NCBI GenBank assembly: GCA_021798655.1
Contig: JAJZFE010000329.1
Coordinates: 1 to 7,484, forward strand
Length of the DNA stretch: 7,484 bases
Direction: 5' to 3'
DNA from: Acidobacteriota bacterium
Lineage (GTDB): Bacteria > Acidobacteriota > Terriglobia > Terriglobales > Acidobacteriaceae
The position numbers were made by a program, and so were the translations under genes. Within the stretch, counting starts at the first letter, position 1. Every line of letters begins with the position of its first letter. This document shows, one piece after another, positions 6,984 through 7,484 of this stretch. Under the pieces are notes generated by a model. It made no database searches. It was not told where the DNA came from and saw only the letters and a list, made by a program, of their open reading frames with translations.

Positions 6984-7322
6984 ATGTACCCACGCAAAGA
7001 GTACGACTTCTGGGTTTACATCATGGCCAGCCGGTCGCTACAGCTATACATCGGCATGACGAACAGCCTTCGCCGCCGGGTCGCAGAGCACAAAGCGCAC
7101 ACACCAGGTTCCTACACAGCTCGTTACAACATGGATCCGCTCGTGTACTTCGAACACTTCCAGTATGTTGCGAATGCCATCAACCGCGAAGCGGAGTTGA
7201 AGGATTGGAGTCGTGCGAAAAAGATGGCACTGATTGTGTCGGTGAACCCTGCGTGGATTGACCTCTCCGAAGCGTGGCAAAATGCAGATTCCTCCGCTTC
7301 GCTGCGGAATGACAAACCATGA
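6984..7322 (+). CDS. Small single-domain GIY-YIG endonuclease-like protein
   Basis: This 112-residue protein has the GIY-YIG nuclease core: VYIMAS (11-16) for the GIY strand, LYIGMTN (21-27) for YIG, then the Arg/His helix LRRRVAEHK (29-37) with a candidate catalytic Arg and His36, and INREAELKDWSRAKK (66-80) with the likely metal-binding Glu69. It is of the UPF0213/YhbQ-like short type, usually uncharacterised. The expected end is near WIDLSEAW (91-98); residues 100-111 are encoded by a solitary repeat arm (7282-7315). The ATG at 6984 is chosen because conserved sequence starts just after it. There is no good ribosome site (AGGAG is 23 bases away), and the open frame extends back into the inverted repeat from 6882. 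Codon use looks less GC-biased than its neighbours, hinting at transfer. Cutting activity is inferred from the family. Confidence 0.85.
   Translation: MYPRKEYDFWVYIMASRSLQLYIGMTNSLRRRVAEHKAHTPGSYTARYNMDPLVYFEHFQYVANAINREAELKDWSRAKKMALIVSVNPAWIDLSEAWQNADSSASLRNDKP
7282..7315 (+). repeat. Solitary arm of the REP-like repeat, inside the GIY-YIG coding end
   Basis: These bases match the inverted copy of the left arm (6826-6860) at 32 of 34 positions and lie in the same orientation as the right arm 397 bases upstream, so the nuclease gene sits between direct copies. The copy has its own small stem (CCGC with GCGG, 7294-7307). It supplies codons 100-111 of the gene, which stops just after it at 7320-7322. 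Confidence 0.85.
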
Positions 7323-7334
7323 ACTTGCGCGAAA

Positions 7335-7484
7335 TTAACGTGTGGTGCTAACACTGGCCTGCAGCAGCCACACCGTTTCGTCTGCCGGGCAGCGGCCCTT
7401 CAGCAGCTCGCCGCTCACGCGTTCCAGCAGCGTCACCGAGTAGGTGGTTGCGTAGCGGCGGTGGACTTCGTCGGCGTCCACGGA
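7335..7484 (-). CDS. C-terminal end of an unidentified minus-strand protein (partial)
   Basis: A frame entering from the right edge is open for 49 codons and stops with TAA at 7335-7337. It reads SVDADEVHRRYATTYSV, then LLERVSGELLKGR, and ends VWLLQASVSTTR. Its codons are GC-rich at the third position, like the other real genes here. It faces the GIY-YIG gene with only 12 bases between the stops. No family is recognised from this fragment. Confidence 0.6.
   Translation of the reverse strand, partial: SVDADEVHRRYATTYSVTLLERVSGELLKGRCPADETVWLLQASVSTTR

Noticed and set aside
6800..7261. A 153-codon plus-strand open frame overlapping the GIY-YIG gene
   Set aside because: Its first part is the translated inverted repeat and the rest is the wrong frame of the nuclease gene.
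6826..7322. Classical insertion sequence or CRISPR
   Set aside because: No transposase, terminal inverted repeats around a transposase, target duplication or regularly spaced repeat array is visible. The three arm copies are irregularly placed.

Overview
This is a GC-rich bacterial chromosome segment. The GroES/GroEL sequences, the stand-alone response regulator, the CpsB/YwqE-type phosphatase and the dispersed palindromic repeat together suggest an Acidobacteriota bacterium, probably of the Terriglobales/Acidobacteriaceae. That placement rests on recognising the sequences and was not tested by a search.

Left part (1-1542, + strand): the end of a three-gene, translationally coupled cluster for surface polysaccharide. 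It holds the tail of an unidentified gene, a WcaF-type hexapeptide acetyltransferase, and a family 2 glycosyltransferase that starts on a GTG inside the acetyltransferase stop codon. A 171-base spacer with two micro-duplications and a small palindrome follows.

Middle part (1714-4407): a single-domain response regulator (- strand) lies divergent to a PHP-family tyrosine-protein phosphatase of the CpsB/YwqE type (+ strand). This phosphatase family controls the tyrosine kinase of exopolysaccharide export. Converging on it is a two-gene minus-strand operon: a secreted small beta-sandwich-like protein followed, with a 4-base overlap, by a short-chain dehydrogenase that has a pteridine-reductase-like cofactor loop.

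Right part (4408-6773): the groES-groEL chaperonin operon. It has a sigma-70-type promoter overlapped by a CIRCE operator, good ribosome binding sites and a strong intrinsic terminator. An unexplained 17-base palindrome lies upstream of the promoter. A nearly identical 23-base element with a hairpin follows the stop codons of both groES and groEL.

Far right (6774-7484): a long REP-like inverted repeat (two 35-base arms, 33 of 35 matching), then a small GIY-YIG nuclease gene whose last codons are made from a third copy of the same repeat, then the C-terminal end of an unidentified minus-strand gene. This nuclease-plus-palindrome unit is the best candidate here for a poorly described mobile or repeat-maintaining system.
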